DNA of 64,000 nt from Lichenicoccus sp964242335 (GTDB taxonomy: Bacteria; Pseudomonadota; Alphaproteobacteria; Acetobacterales; Acetobacteraceae): positions 47,549-111,548 of the forward strand of contig CAXTAY010000007.1 of assembly GCA_964242335.1 (NCBI GenBank). The letters are read 5' to 3'. The translations under genes and the position numbers were made by a program. Within the stretch, counting starts at the first letter, position 1; each line of letters opens with the position of its first letter. Positions 17,465 to 26,520 of this stretch are shown piece after piece. The notes below the pieces were generated by a model. The model worked only from the letters and a program-made list of their open reading frames with translations. It searched no databases and was not told the origin of the DNA.

Positions 17465-18727
17465 GTGACGGAATCGTCTGCACCGACTACCGCTACGCTG
17501 CCAGTGGAGTCCATCGTCGCCCAGGGCCTGTGCATTGGCTGCGGCCTGTGCCAGAGCATCGCGGGACCTGAGGCGATCCGGATCGTCATGTCCGGTGAAG
17601 GCGGAGAACGGCCGCTGGTGCGAGAGCCGCTCGACGAGCCGGTGCTGCGTCTGATCAACGCGGTCTGCCCGGGACTGCACATGAATGGATACGAGCCGGG
17701 TTCCGAACCGAGCCTGCCGGAAATCGACCCGATCTGGGGGCCGACGCGGCGCATGGCGATCGGTCACGCGGCCGATCCGGCCGTCCGCTTCCACGCGTCC
17801 TCGGGCGGCGCACTGAGCGCACTGGCGCTGCATCTGCTTGAACGCAAGAAGGTCGACTTCATCCTGCATGTGGCAACATCGCGGGAGCGGCCGCTCCGCT
17901 CGGTTCGCCACCTGAGCTTCGACGCCGCACAGGTGATGGAGGCGTCGGGATCACGTTATGGGCCCGCCGCCCCCTTGGTCGACTTCCGCGAGATCCTCGA
18001 CCGCGGTCAGCGTTTCGCGTTCATCGGCAAGGCGTGCGATATCTCCGCCATACGCAACTACGCGCGCGTCGATCCGCGTGTCGACCAGTTGCTCGCCTAC
18101 ACCCTGAACTTCTACTGCGGCGGCATCTCGGAGTTCGGCAAGACCGTCGACTACGTTCGGATGATCGGCAAGAGCGAGGACGACGTCACGGCGCTGCGCT
18201 ATCGCGGCGATGGCTGTCCTGGCGCCATGGTGATGAAGACGCGCGACGGCGCTGTCCATCGCTTCAGCTACAACGAGATGTGGTCCGACGAGAAACGCTG
18301 GCAGTTGCAGTTCCGCTGCAAGATCTGTCCCGACTCACTGGGAGACCTGGCGGATCTCTCGGTGGCGGATGTCTGGCCTGGCGGCAAACCGATCACCGAC
18401 GAGATCGGCTTCAACGGCTTCATCGCGCGGACCGAGCGCGGGGTCGAACTTCTTGATGACGCTGTGCGCTGCGGCGCCGTGACGCTCAGCGAGGAGCTGG
18501 ACTATGCCGGGCTGGAACTGGCTCAGGGAAGCCAGATGCGCAAGAAGCAGGGCCTGACCGCACGTTACGCCGCGATGCACGATGCAGGCATCGCGGTGCC
18601 GACGGCGGATGGCCTGCGCCTCGACGTGGCAGCGTCGATGATCAGCGAGGCCGACCGGCAGGCCAACTATGACGGCATGCGCGACCGGTTGCTTCTCGGC
18701 GACAACCGGGAGGCGGTGCCGACATAG
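17465..18727 (+). CDS. F420-hydrogenase/dehydrogenase beta-subunit (FrhB) family iron-sulfur flavoprotein
   Basis: 420 residues from GTG 17465, with GAGGA upstream. The N-terminal cysteines C23-x2-C26-x2-C29 (GLCIGCGLCQ) plus C68 (AVCPG) form a ferredoxin-like site, followed by the FrhB core: HASSGGALSALALHLLE, FIGKACDISAIRNY and the late FRCKICPDSLGDLADLSVADVWPGG. Family members are FAD/[4Fe-4S] proteins that use F420, NAD(P)H or reduced ferredoxin to reduce substrates. No F420 biosynthesis gene is visible here. Position 216 bp after the atzE-like gene suggests a redox step on a ring or ureide substrate. The 17249-17464 spacer shows no gene. Confidence 0.82.
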   Translation: MTESSAPTTATLPVESIVAQGLCIGCGLCQSIAGPEAIRIVMSGEGGERPLVREPLDEPVLRLINAVCPGLHMNGYEPGSEPSLPEIDPIWGPTRRMAIGHAADPAVRFHASSGGALSALALHLLERKKVDFILHVATSRERPLRSVRHLSFDAAQVMEASGSRYGPAAPLVDFREILDRGQRFAFIGKACDISAIRNYARVDPRVDQLLAYTLNFYCGGISEFGKTVDYVRMIGKSEDDVTALRYRGDGCPGAMVMKTRDGAVHRFSYNEMWSDEKRWQLQFRCKICPDSLGDLADLSVADVWPGGKPITDEIGFNGFIARTERGVELLDDAVRCGAVTLSEELDYAGLELAQGSQMRKKQGLTARYAAMHDAGIAVPTADGLRLDVAASMISEADRQANYDGMRDRLLLGDNREAVPT

Positions 18728-18835
18728 GCTGCAGATGGGAAGCCAGCTGGCGCTGACCAGGACTGAACGGTACGGCTCCGATTGCCCGAACCCCGGAGGC
18801 CTGTCACCGGCAAGGCCAGGCGAAGACGACCCTTC

Positions 18836-21235
18836 TCAGAACCGGGTCGACACCGAGACACCCGCCGTAAGCGGCCGCAGCAGATAGCCCTCCTCGACGA
18901 AGTTGATGGACGGGCGCTGTATGATCTGCTTGTTGTTGGTCAGGTTCTTGCCGTACACGGTCAGCACCCACTTCCCGGCAGTCAGGCCGAAGCTGCCGTT
19001 CAGCACGCCGTAGCGAGGCTGGTGGAACGCCGGATCATTGTCGTTGAAAGCGCCGTGCGAGGAGCCGACGACGTCGAAGTCGCTGCGGGCGAACCCGGTC
19101 CAGACGCGGTTCAGGGGACGAACGTAGTCGGCGGAGAAGGTGCCCGTCCATTTCGGCACGTTCAACACCTCCTGGCCCGGTGCCGCCGCGAGATCATTCG
19201 GACTTTGCGTGATGATGGCGCGCGTCACGCCGCCGACCGCGCTGAGGGTGAGATCGCGCAGGACCTTCGCATGAACCTCGATCTCGGTGCCGTAGCTCTT
19301 GGCGCCGCCGAAGTTCTGGGTGATCGAGGCGCCGCAGGTCGGTAGGTTGATCGATTGCTGGATATTCTGCCAATCGATGTAGTACACCCCCACGTTCACC
19401 GCGAGACGGTCATGCAGGGCCAGTTTCTTCAGGCCGGCCTCGTAGCTCCACAGCCGGTCGGGGCCATAGCTTGTCGGGGGCGTCGTGATACCAACCGCCG
19501 CGAGGTCGGCGTGGCAGGTGGTGCCCGATACGGGACCGGTCGGACCACCCAGGCGATACCCCTTGGCAACGGTCGCATAGATCAGTGACTCCGGGTCGAG
19601 CTGATAGCTCAGGGAGAACTTCGGCGTGGCGCTATAGCTGGTATCCTGCGAGACGAACGGATTGACGTTGCCCGAGGCGAGCAGGCCTCCGCTGTTGCGG
19701 TAGTAGTTCTGCGTCGCGTAGGCATAGCGTATGCCGGCGGTTGCCTTCAGCTTCGGCAGGATGGCGTAATCAGCCTGGGTGAAGCCCGCATACTGCTTCT
19801 GGATCAGAGACTGGTTGTCGGCATAGACGGTGTCATTCTGGTAGTTCGCATAGGGCAGGTTGCCGAGTGCCGCACCGCCGAACGGCGACTGCAGGATGCT
19901 GAAGCCGTAGATATCCTGGAAAGCCGACTGGATGCCAGGCGCCGGCTCGGTATCGTCACGCACCTGACGTTGCCACTCGAAATAGAAGCCGGCGATCCAG
20001 TTGAGATCGCGGTCGAACAGGCGAGCATTGGTCGAGGCGGCGCGCAGCTCCTCCGAGGCCTGGTAGGTGCGGTCGACGCGATGCACCTGCGACGGCAGGC
20101 CGCCGATCAGCGCATCGTTCTGCGCCGCCTTGTCGGGATACTCAGGATCGAGGAACGCGCTCGCGATCACCGCGCTGTTGAAGTTGGTGCCGTCGCTCTG
20201 GAAGGAGAACGTCCTCTGGAAGTAGCTCGAAACCGAAGTGAGCGAGAAGTCCTGGAAATACTTCCTCACCGTGAGGCTTGGAACGAAGAAGTAGTCCACG
20301 CTGGGCTCGGTGACCTTCTTGTCCTCCTTGTAGGTGCCGAGGCTGGGGTAGAATACCGGCGTGTCCCCGGTGCGGTCATTCTGGTCGAGCACCATCAGCG
20401 TGATGTCGAGATCATCCGCCGGGCGGTAATTCAGCGTCGAGCGGACGAAGTTCCAGTGCTCGGTGTTGACGCCCGACTTGGCCACCGAACCGTCCTGGTT
20501 CAGGCGGTCGATATAGCCGCTGTTCGAACCGAAGTCTCCGGCGATGCGGAGCGCCAGCTTGTCCTTGATGAGCGGGATGTTGACCGCACCCTGCTGTTCT
20601 TGGTTAACCCCGCCATGCACCGTGCCGGAGACGTCGCTGTTGAGATCTACGGTGTAGACGTTGAACTTCGGCTGGTTAGTGATGAGGCGGATCGTGCCCC
20701 CCATCGAGCTGGCGCCGAACAAGGTGCCCTGCGGGCCTCGCAGCACCTCGACGCGGTCCATGTCGACGAAGCGGGGCAGTTCGGCGCCGACATAGAGGTT
20801 GCTCTGCGTGATCGAGGTATCGTCGAGATAGATCGCGACGGTTGACGAGCCGGAGGTCGAACTGATGCCTCGGATGATCAAGTTCTGCGTGTTGGGTCCG
20901 ACGATCCCGCCGGAAACCGACGAGCCGGCCGCGAATGACAGGCCGGGCGTCTGGCGGGTGATCTCGTCATAGGTGGTGATGTGATTCTGCAGCAGGGTCT
21001 TGCCGGAGAGCACCGAGATGCTCTCCGGGACCTTGTTGACGAGCTGGGCTCGCTTGGATGCCGTCACCACAACCTGTTCCAGGCCGGCCGTCGGCGGCGA
21101 CGGCGGATTGCCGGTATCGGAGGTTGATGAGCCGCCCGGCGGAGGAGCAGCGTCGGCACGGGTTATACAGACGAGGCCCGAGGTTAATGCGATGCCGACG
21201 ATGAATGCAGTGTAGGAGCGAAAGCTTCCGGACAT
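18836..21235 (-). CDS. TonB-dependent outer-membrane receptor
   Basis: About 799 residues from ATG 21235; the longer upstream reading lacks a signal peptide. The signal peptide covers about residues 1-29 (FIVGIALTSGLVCITRADA). It is followed by the TonB box region (LEQVVVTASKRAQ), a plug domain with LRGPQGTLFGASSMGGTIRLIT, and a long beta-barrel ending in an aromatic residue (VSVSTRF), as outer-membrane proteins do. The barrel resembles the 'iron complex outermembrane receptor' subgroup common in Sphingomonadales and Acetobacteraceae, often used for non-iron substrates. It converges on the FrhB-like gene and is divergent from ridA, so uptake of the island's substrate across the outer membrane is plausible. 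Confidence 0.93.
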   Translation of the reverse strand: MSGSFRSYTAFIVGIALTSGLVCITRADAAPPPGGSSTSDTGNPPSPPTAGLEQVVVTASKRAQLVNKVPESISVLSGKTLLQNHITTYDEITRQTPGLSFAAGSSVSGGIVGPNTQNLIIRGISSTSGSSTVAIYLDDTSITQSNLYVGAELPRFVDMDRVEVLRGPQGTLFGASSMGGTIRLITNQPKFNVYTVDLNSDVSGTVHGGVNQEQQGAVNIPLIKDKLALRIAGDFGSNSGYIDRLNQDGSVAKSGVNTEHWNFVRSTLNYRPADDLDITLMVLDQNDRTGDTPVFYPSLGTYKEDKKVTEPSVDYFFVPSLTVRKYFQDFSLTSVSSYFQRTFSFQSDGTNFNSAVIASAFLDPEYPDKAAQNDALIGGLPSQVHRVDRTYQASEELRAASTNARLFDRDLNWIAGFYFEWQRQVRDDTEPAPGIQSAFQDIYGFSILQSPFGGAALGNLPYANYQNDTVYADNQSLIQKQYAGFTQADYAILPKLKATAGIRYAYATQNYYRNSGGLLASGNVNPFVSQDTSYSATPKFSLSYQLDPESLIYATVAKGYRLGGPTGPVSGTTCHADLAAVGITTPPTSYGPDRLWSYEAGLKKLALHDRLAVNVGVYYIDWQNIQQSINLPTCGASITQNFGGAKSYGTEIEVHAKVLRDLTLSAVGGVTRAIITQSPNDLAAAPGQEVLNVPKWTGTFSADYVRPLNRVWTGFARSDFDVVGSSHGAFNDNDPAFHQPRYGVLNGSFGLTAGKWVLTVYGKNLTNNKQIIQRPSINFVEEGYLLRPLTAGVSVSTRF

Positions 21236-21483
21236 CAAATTGAGTCTTCCTTCATCGGTAAATGATGAACTCTTCCGGGTTGACTGGATTGGAAGGCTAG
21301 TCGGTGTGTGGTCATCGACAGCAAGCATCGATTTCCGGCCGGAGCGTGCGTCTTTCTGCATCGCTCCCGCTGGAGCAGCGTCGGCGAGGAGTGCAGCGGA
21401 AACGCGGACATGGCGTCTGCAAATTCCCGCATGGCGGCAGGGAAACATGCTGCTACCCTGGGTCGATCGACCAAGGAAGCGGG

Positions 21484-21882
21484 ATGTTCACCCTTCACAA
21501 CCCTCATGACGTCCAGCCGCCGTTCGCTCCCCTGAGCTGGGGGGTCGAGCTGGCAAGCCCCCGACGCATGGTATTCGTCTCGGGTCAGGTCGGCGCCGAT
21601 GCCTCCGGACGCATCGCCACAGGCTTTCTCGAGCAGTGCCGGCTGATTTGGCACAATGTCGGCAGCGTGCTGCGCGACGCGGGAATGGTTCCCGCCGACA
21701 TCGTCCGAACCGGTATCTTCATCACCAGGCATGTCGAGATGACGGAGGAAGTAACACGAGGTTTTAACGCGTTACGTGTCGCGTTCCTAGGCGATCATCG
21801 ACCGGCCTCGACCATGATCATGGTGCATGCGCTGATGAATCCGCAGTGGCTCGTCGAGATCGACGCGATCGCGGTAGTCTAG
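21484..21882 (+). CDS. RidA (YjgF/RutC) family protein
   Basis: 132 residues from ATG 21484, full family length. RMVFVSGQVGADASGRI near the start, the central VGSVLRDAGMVPADIVRTGIFITRH, and the late DHRPASTMIMVHALMNPQWLVEIDAIA fit RidA. RidA enzymes hydrolyse reactive enamines/imines; RutC, a homologue, acts on 3-aminoacrylate in pyrimidine breakdown. It is divergent from the TonB receptor (248-bp gap) and ends 7 bp from the convergent allophanate-hydrolase gene. In this setting it may handle an unstable imine or aminoacrylate intermediate. Confidence 0.9.
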   Translation: MFTLHNPHDVQPPFAPLSWGVELASPRRMVFVSGQVGADASGRIATGFLEQCRLIWHNVGSVLRDAGMVPADIVRTGIFITRHVEMTEEVTRGFNALRVAFLGDHRPASTMIMVHALMNPQWLVEIDAIAVV

Positions 21883-21889
21883 CCGGCGA

Positions 21890-23728
21890 TCAGCTTCGGC
21901 TGGCTACATAGGCTCGCCAGCCACCGTAGCCGGTGATGTCCGTGGCTCCCTCTACCGCGCAGGACTCGCATAGGAAGCCAGGCACCAGCCGCCCGTCGTC
22001 GAGACGCACCTTGCCGATGACCATCGGCGGCGGCAACGAGGCGACGAAGCGGGCGAACGCCGCCTCCCGTAGTTGCCACAGCTCGACCTCGATCCCGGCA
22101 CCCGTGAACCCGGGCGTTCGCACGAGCCCGGGCTTCTCCGGCACCGTGCCGCTCAAGGCAAACAGCCGGTAATCCGGCGCCGTGCGGGCTGCGGCCACCA
22201 GGTTCGCACCCAGTTCCAATAGTTGATGGTTCAAGGCCATGCCACTCAGATGCGCGCCGGCGACGAGGAGCTGGATCATCGGCTCCGGCGCTGGACCCTG
22301 CGAGGTGTCCACCGGCAGCGCCGCGTCGCGCGCGAGGCCACCGTCGCAGCCCACCCTGCGGTGCAGGCGCTCCCCCAGCCGGGCAAGGTCACGATCGCTG
22401 AAGGCTGGTCCGATCAATGTGACGCCGGCGGGAAGCCCGTCGGCCCGGAAGCCGGCGGGGATGGCGATGGCCGCGTAATCCAGCAGGTTGACGAAATTCG
22501 TGTAGCGACCGAGCTGGCTGTTCAGTCGTATCGGATCGGCCTGGACCGCAGCTACGGTGAAGATGGTCGGGCTGGTCGGCAGGATCATGAGGTCGATCTC
22601 CCGCCATTGCCGGGCGGCCTGACGTGCGAGCGCGCGCAGGCGATATTCGCCCCGGAAGGCATCGGCCGCAGAAAAACTCCGTGCGCCGGCTATGATGCCG
22701 TGCACGACTGGATCAAGGGCCTCCGGATGCGTCGCCAGGAACGGCTCGATCGCTGCCAGCCGTTCGGCGACGTATGGACCGTCATAGAGCAGGGAGGCGA
22801 CCTCGCGGAACGGAGCGTAGTCGAACTCGACCGCTATCCCGCCCATCTCGCGCATGTCCTGAATAGCGGCTTCGTAGAGACGCTCGACCTCCGTGTCGCC
22901 GAAGAACTCACGGTCGCTCGCCCTGAGCACCCCGAAGCGGAACCGCTCCTGCGGCAGCTCCACCGGTTGGTCAGATCGCGAGTACGGATCCGTCCCGTCC
23001 TCGGCCAGCGCCGACTCCAGCACCAGCAGGGCATCCGGAGCGCTCTGGGCAAGGATGGCGATGCAGTCCAGCGACCTGCAGGCCGGCACGACGCCGGAGG
23101 TGCTGACGATGCCCTTCGTAGGCTTCAGACCGACGATGTTGTTGAAGCTGGCGGGGATGCGGCCAGACCCGGCAGTGTCGGTGCCGAGGGCGAACGACAC
23201 CAGGCCAGCCGCGACCGCGACTGCGGAACCGGACGAAGACCCACCGGAGATGACGTCGCCATCGAACACGCAGCGCGGCGCTCCGTAGGGGGAACGCGTG
23301 CCGACCAGCCCGGTGGCGAACTGGTCGAGGTTGGTCTTGCCGATCAGCATCGCGCCCGCATCGAGCAGGCGCTGTACTACCGTGGCGTTCGCCTCGGGAG
23401 AATACGCGAAGGCCGGACAACCCGCAGTGGTCGGCAGAACCGATACGTCGATATTATCCTTGACGGCGAACGGGATACCGTAGAGTGGCAACTGCCGTGC
23501 TGCCGGATCCGCTTCAAGGGCACGGGCCCGCGCGAGCAGCCGTTCGGATGGAACCCGACTGATCCAGACGGCGGGATCGTGATAGGCCTCGATCCGCGCG
23601 AGCGTCTCCTGTGCGACGGAGGTCGGCGTCCGGCCGCCCGACCGATAGGCCTCCAGCAGGACCGGGATCGAGAACGATGGCAGGTCGCTCAGTCTGTCGT
23701 CCCCTTGCACTACCTTGATGCTCGACAT
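21890..23728 (-). CDS. atzF: Allophanate hydrolase (AtzF-type)
   Basis: 612 residues in two domains. The N-terminal amidase-signature domain has the triad K90 (GIPFAVKDN), S164 (SGGSSSGS) and nucleophile S188 (TDTAGSGRIPAS). The C-terminal domain, about 470-612, has GAHLSGMALNHQLLELGA, YRLFALSGTVPEKPGL and ITGYGGWRAYVAS, typical of allophanate hydrolases. AtzF converts allophanate to ammonium and CO2 via N-carboxycarbamate and is the last step of cyanurate or urea-carboxylase pathways. No urea carboxylase is visible in this window, which favours the cyanurate-like route. It is minus strand, apart from the plus-strand atzG-atzE-like pair. Confidence 0.93.
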   Translation of the reverse strand: MSSIKVVQGDDRLSDLPSFSIPVLLEAYRSGGRTPTSVAQETLARIEAYHDPAVWISRVPSERLLARARALEADPAARQLPLYGIPFAVKDNIDVSVLPTTAGCPAFAYSPEANATVVQRLLDAGAMLIGKTNLDQFATGLVGTRSPYGAPRCVFDGDVISGGSSSGSAVAVAAGLVSFALGTDTAGSGRIPASFNNIVGLKPTKGIVSTSGVVPACRSLDCIAILAQSAPDALLVLESALAEDGTDPYSRSDQPVELPQERFRFGVLRASDREFFGDTEVERLYEAAIQDMREMGGIAVEFDYAPFREVASLLYDGPYVAERLAAIEPFLATHPEALDPVVHGIIAGARSFSAADAFRGEYRLRALARQAARQWREIDLMILPTSPTIFTVAAVQADPIRLNSQLGRYTNFVNLLDYAAIAIPAGFRADGLPAGVTLIGPAFSDRDLARLGERLHRRVGCDGGLARDAALPVDTSQGPAPEPMIQLLVAGAHLSGMALNHQLLELGANLVAAARTAPDYRLFALSGTVPEKPGLVRTPGFTGAGIEVELWQLREAAFARFVASLPPPMVIGKVRLDDGRLVPGFLCESCAVEGATDITGYGGWRAYVASRS

Positions 23729-23878
23729 CGGGCTCCTCAGGCTTCGCAGACGACATTCGAGAGGTCGGACGTCATGCCCGGTCTCGCGCTCGCCGATACC
23801 GGGATCTGAGAACCGGGCCTCAGCGCTCGTATCGAGGTCCGGCGCAGACTCGACCGACGATCCCGCTGGCCGTCGTCC

Positions 23879-24751
23879 TCATTCCAGTTCATCGAAAAAC
23901 GAGTGTAGCTCATCTATATCTGCGAGACGTCGGCGTGAGTCCTTCTTCAGCTTCAGCATGGTCTGCTCGGTAAGCATATGCGCGAACAGCAGCGGGGGCG
24001 CATGGTCGTCGATCGGGCCCTTCGTGCGGGTCTGGCATCGGAGCAGCCATCTCGTGTCTTCTGTGTGGATCATGCTCGTGTCGGTCACCATCGCCACCTG
24101 GGTGCCGTTCCGAAGCGCGAACTCGATGATCGTGGCGATGGCGGGAACACGCCGTCGTAGCGCGAACACGATCAGCACGTCCTTCGCGCCGAGATCGACG
24201 ATAGACTCGCCGATCGTTTCCCCGGGCCCCGGAAAGAGATGGACCCGTGCCCGGGCATGGAGAAGCGACCAGCGAAGATACTCGGCAAGCGGACGACCGT
24301 GACGAAAGCCTGCTATCCAGACCTGCCCGGCCACCGCAACCGCGCTCGCGAGCGAGTCTATCAGCTCCCTGGTCTCGGCGGTAAAGGTGGCGCGCAGGTT
24401 TGCCACCACCGTATCCACGTGGCGCTCGACCAGACCCTCCGGCGCATCGGACGACGTCTTGCCGAACAGATAGAGAGGAGCCCCGTTCTCGAGCTCGTGG
24501 CGGGCCGCCCGTCGCATCTCGTCATATCCGGAGAATCCGAGCCGTCGGACGAAGCGCGTGACTGCCGAATTGGAAACCTCGGAGATCCGGGCGAGCTCGG
24601 TCGCCGAGTAGGTCGCAAGCTCGCCGGGGAAATTCAGCAGCGTGTCGGCGAGCACGCGCTCGGCAGGCGGCATCGCTTGATAATGGCCCCTGATGAGCGC
24701 GTGCAAGGTGACCTTGCCGGAAGGGCTGGAAACTTGGTCCTTGGCGGTCAC
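23879..24751 (-). CDS. RpiR-family transcriptional regulator (HTH_6 plus SIS domain)
   Basis: 290 residues. The N-terminal HTH_6 region (VLADTLLNFPGELATYSATELARISEVSNSAVTRFVRRLGFSG, shown here only as a location, about residues 40-82) is followed by a SIS sugar-phosphate-binding-like domain, about 125-260 (VWIAGFRHGRPLAEYL, DVLIVFALRRRVP). RpiR regulators control sugar, amino-sugar and also allantoin genes (AllR-unrelated, in several proteobacteria). It is divergent from the ten-gene DUF1989-ABC-hydantoinase operon across a 110-bp gap, so that operon is its likely target. Confidence 0.92.
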   Translation of the reverse strand: MTAKDQVSSPSGKVTLHALIRGHYQAMPPAERVLADTLLNFPGELATYSATELARISEVSNSAVTRFVRRLGFSGYDEMRRAARHELENGAPLYLFGKTSSDAPEGLVERHVDTVVANLRATFTAETRELIDSLASAVAVAGQVWIAGFRHGRPLAEYLRWSLLHARARVHLFPGPGETIGESIVDLGAKDVLIVFALRRRVPAIATIIEFALRNGTQVAMVTDTSMIHTEDTRWLLRCQTRTKGPIDDHAPPLLFAHMLTEQTMLKLKKDSRRRLADIDELHSFFDELE

Positions 24752-24861
24752 GGCTCTAAAAACTTCTTGTCGGTTGTCTGGTCGAACGATAGAGTTTTCT
24801 CATTATCCGAGACTAGCGAGATTTTGCAGTCCCGACGACCCAAAACCGGGGTAAGCCGAGC

Positions 24862-25557
24862 ATGGCGTTCGAAGTTGATCTCAACGGCAAGCAGATGCTC
24901 CCCCTGGAGACCGTCGACACCCACCTCATCGAACCCAGCCACGGCTGGTCCGGTCTCGTCAAGGCAGGTCAGTTCATCAGGGTCATGGACCCGCGTGGGC
25001 GGCAATGCGCGGATTTCTGGGCATTCAATGCGAGCGATCTCGATGAGCATCTGTCGGCAATGCATACGCGAGTCTGGGTCAACCGGCTTTGTCCCACGAT
25101 CGGCGAGAGCTTCCACTCGAACCGTCGACGCCCGATCCTGCAGCTTATCGCAGACACCTGCGGCCAGCATGACCTTCTGACGGCCGCCTGCGACGAGCAC
25201 CGCTACCGTCTCTATGGGGTGACGGATCATCATCGCAGCTGCACCGGCAACCTGCGCGAGGTGATGAGCGAGCGCTTCGGCAGCGAACGCTTCTACGTGC
25301 CGCAGCCGTTCAACATCTTCGCCAGCATACCAGTCGGCGCCGACGGATCGGTGCTGAACGGGCCGGCGCCATCCCGGGCCGGCGACTATGTCGTGCTCAG
25401 GGCGTGGTTCGACGTGGCAGTCGCGGTGTCCGCCTGCCCGCAGCAGTTCAATCCGATCGCCGGATGGTATCCCAGCGAAATCCAGATCGACATCATGGAG
25501 CCGGGGATGGACATCATGAGACCGCAATCCATTCCACCCGTCCGCCCGGTCGTCTGA
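24862..25557 (+). CDS. DUF1989 (urea carboxylase-associated) family protein
   Basis: 231 residues. The GQFIRVMDPRGRQCADFWAFN start and the GDYVVLRAWFDVAVAVSACPQQFNPI end are the family's two best-conserved blocks, with several conserved Cys/His residues in between (DTCGQHDLL, DHHRSC), likely metal ligands. Two members of this family form carboxyguanidine deiminase (CgdAB) next to urea carboxylase, while other members have no known activity. Here a single copy begins the operon, so it may deiminate or hydrolyse a carbamoyl- or guanidino-type product. It ends 7 bp before the importer's binding-protein gene. Confidence 0.87.
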   Translation: MAFEVDLNGKQMLPLETVDTHLIEPSHGWSGLVKAGQFIRVMDPRGRQCADFWAFNASDLDEHLSAMHTRVWVNRLCPTIGESFHSNRRRPILQLIADTCGQHDLLTAACDEHRYRLYGVTDHHRSCTGNLREVMSERFGSERFYVPQPFNIFASIPVGADGSVLNGPAPSRAGDYVVLRAWFDVAVAVSACPQQFNPIAGWYPSEIQIDIMEPGMDIMRPQSIPPVRPVV

Positions 25558-25564
25558 GTCGACG

Positions 25565-26434
25565 ATGGCGGTCGTCAACACGCGAAGTGCCGCCCTTCAC
25601 CACAGCCGCCTACCACAGCCACTCCGGGTTGGCGCTGGGCTGCTCCTGTCGTGGCTTGTCTGCGCTCCCGCGGTGTTGGCCGCTGACGTGGCGACGTCCA
25701 ACACCGCCGCGCTGATGCGCATCAAGGCCGCGGGAGTACTCGTCGATGGCGTCGAGGCCGCGTCGCCGCCCTACGAATTCAACGATAACGGCGAGATCAA
25801 CGGATTTGATATCGAGCTCGCTCGGCTCTTCGCGCGGTCGATCGGTGTCAAGCTGTCGGTCATCGATACCAACTGGGCCGGCGTGATCCCTTCGCTGTAT
25901 GCCGACAAGTTCGACCTGATCTGGTCGGCGATGCCGGAGACCGCGGCGCGCAAGCGCGCGGTCCTGTTCTCCAGCATCTACGCGGTCGACCAGCCGGTGC
26001 TGATCGCGCGCGCCGGGGATACCCGGGAGAAAGTCGCCGCTGACCTGAAGAGCATGGTGCTCGGCTCACAGCTCAACTCCTCGGTCGAGGAGCAGGCGCA
26101 TAAGCTATCGGACGACAACAAGCTCGATCTCGATATCCGGCTCTACGATCACATGGACGCCGCCTATCTCGATCTCAACAACCATAACGTCGATGTCGTG
26201 ATGACCTCGCGCAGCGGGTTCTCTCAACTGGAGAAGAAGCGGCCTGGCCTCTACCGGATCGTGCTGGTGCTTCCGCCGGACCTGTTCATGGCGGTTGCCG
26301 CGCGCAAGCAGGATGGTGACCTGATCGCGGCGGTGAACAAGTTCCTGTCCCAGCTCCAGGCATCGGGCCAGCTCGGCTTGATATTCACCAAGTGGTTCGG
26401 TGTGGCGCCGCTGCCACTTCCGGCCGCTGACTGA
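25565..26434 (+). CDS. Polar-amino-acid-type ABC substrate-binding protein (family 3)
   Basis: 289 residues with a signal peptide (VGAGLLLSWLVCAPAVLA, cleavage near residue 39). SBP_bac_3 features: VEAASPPYEFNDNGEINGFDIELARLFA and the IWSAMPETAARKRAVLFS segment where family members normally carry an Arg that binds the alpha-carboxylate (here R about 136). It feeds the permease and ATPase that follow. The ligand may be an amino acid or a ureido acid. Confidence 0.9.
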   Translation: MAVVNTRSAALHHSRLPQPLRVGAGLLLSWLVCAPAVLAADVATSNTAALMRIKAAGVLVDGVEAASPPYEFNDNGEINGFDIELARLFARSIGVKLSVIDTNWAGVIPSLYADKFDLIWSAMPETAARKRAVLFSSIYAVDQPVLIARAGDTREKVAADLKSMVLGSQLNSSVEEQAHKLSDDNKLDLDIRLYDHMDAAYLDLNNHNVDVVMTSRSGFSQLEKKRPGLYRIVLVLPPDLFMAVAARKQDGDLIAAVNKFLSQLQASGQLGLIFTKWFGVAPLPLPAAD

Positions 26435-26520
26435 CTTGGCATTGCACGGGGCGCCCCTGAAGAAGCTTTCTGCGGCTGCTCCGGTCCGGCGGGTCCGGCT
26501 TCGCGCGGGGAACGCCGTGC

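Noticed and set aside
24752..24861. Inverted-repeat operator for RpiR between the divergent genes
   Set aside because: AAAACTTC and GAGTTTTC are only imperfectly matched and widely spaced; no convincing palindrome was found.
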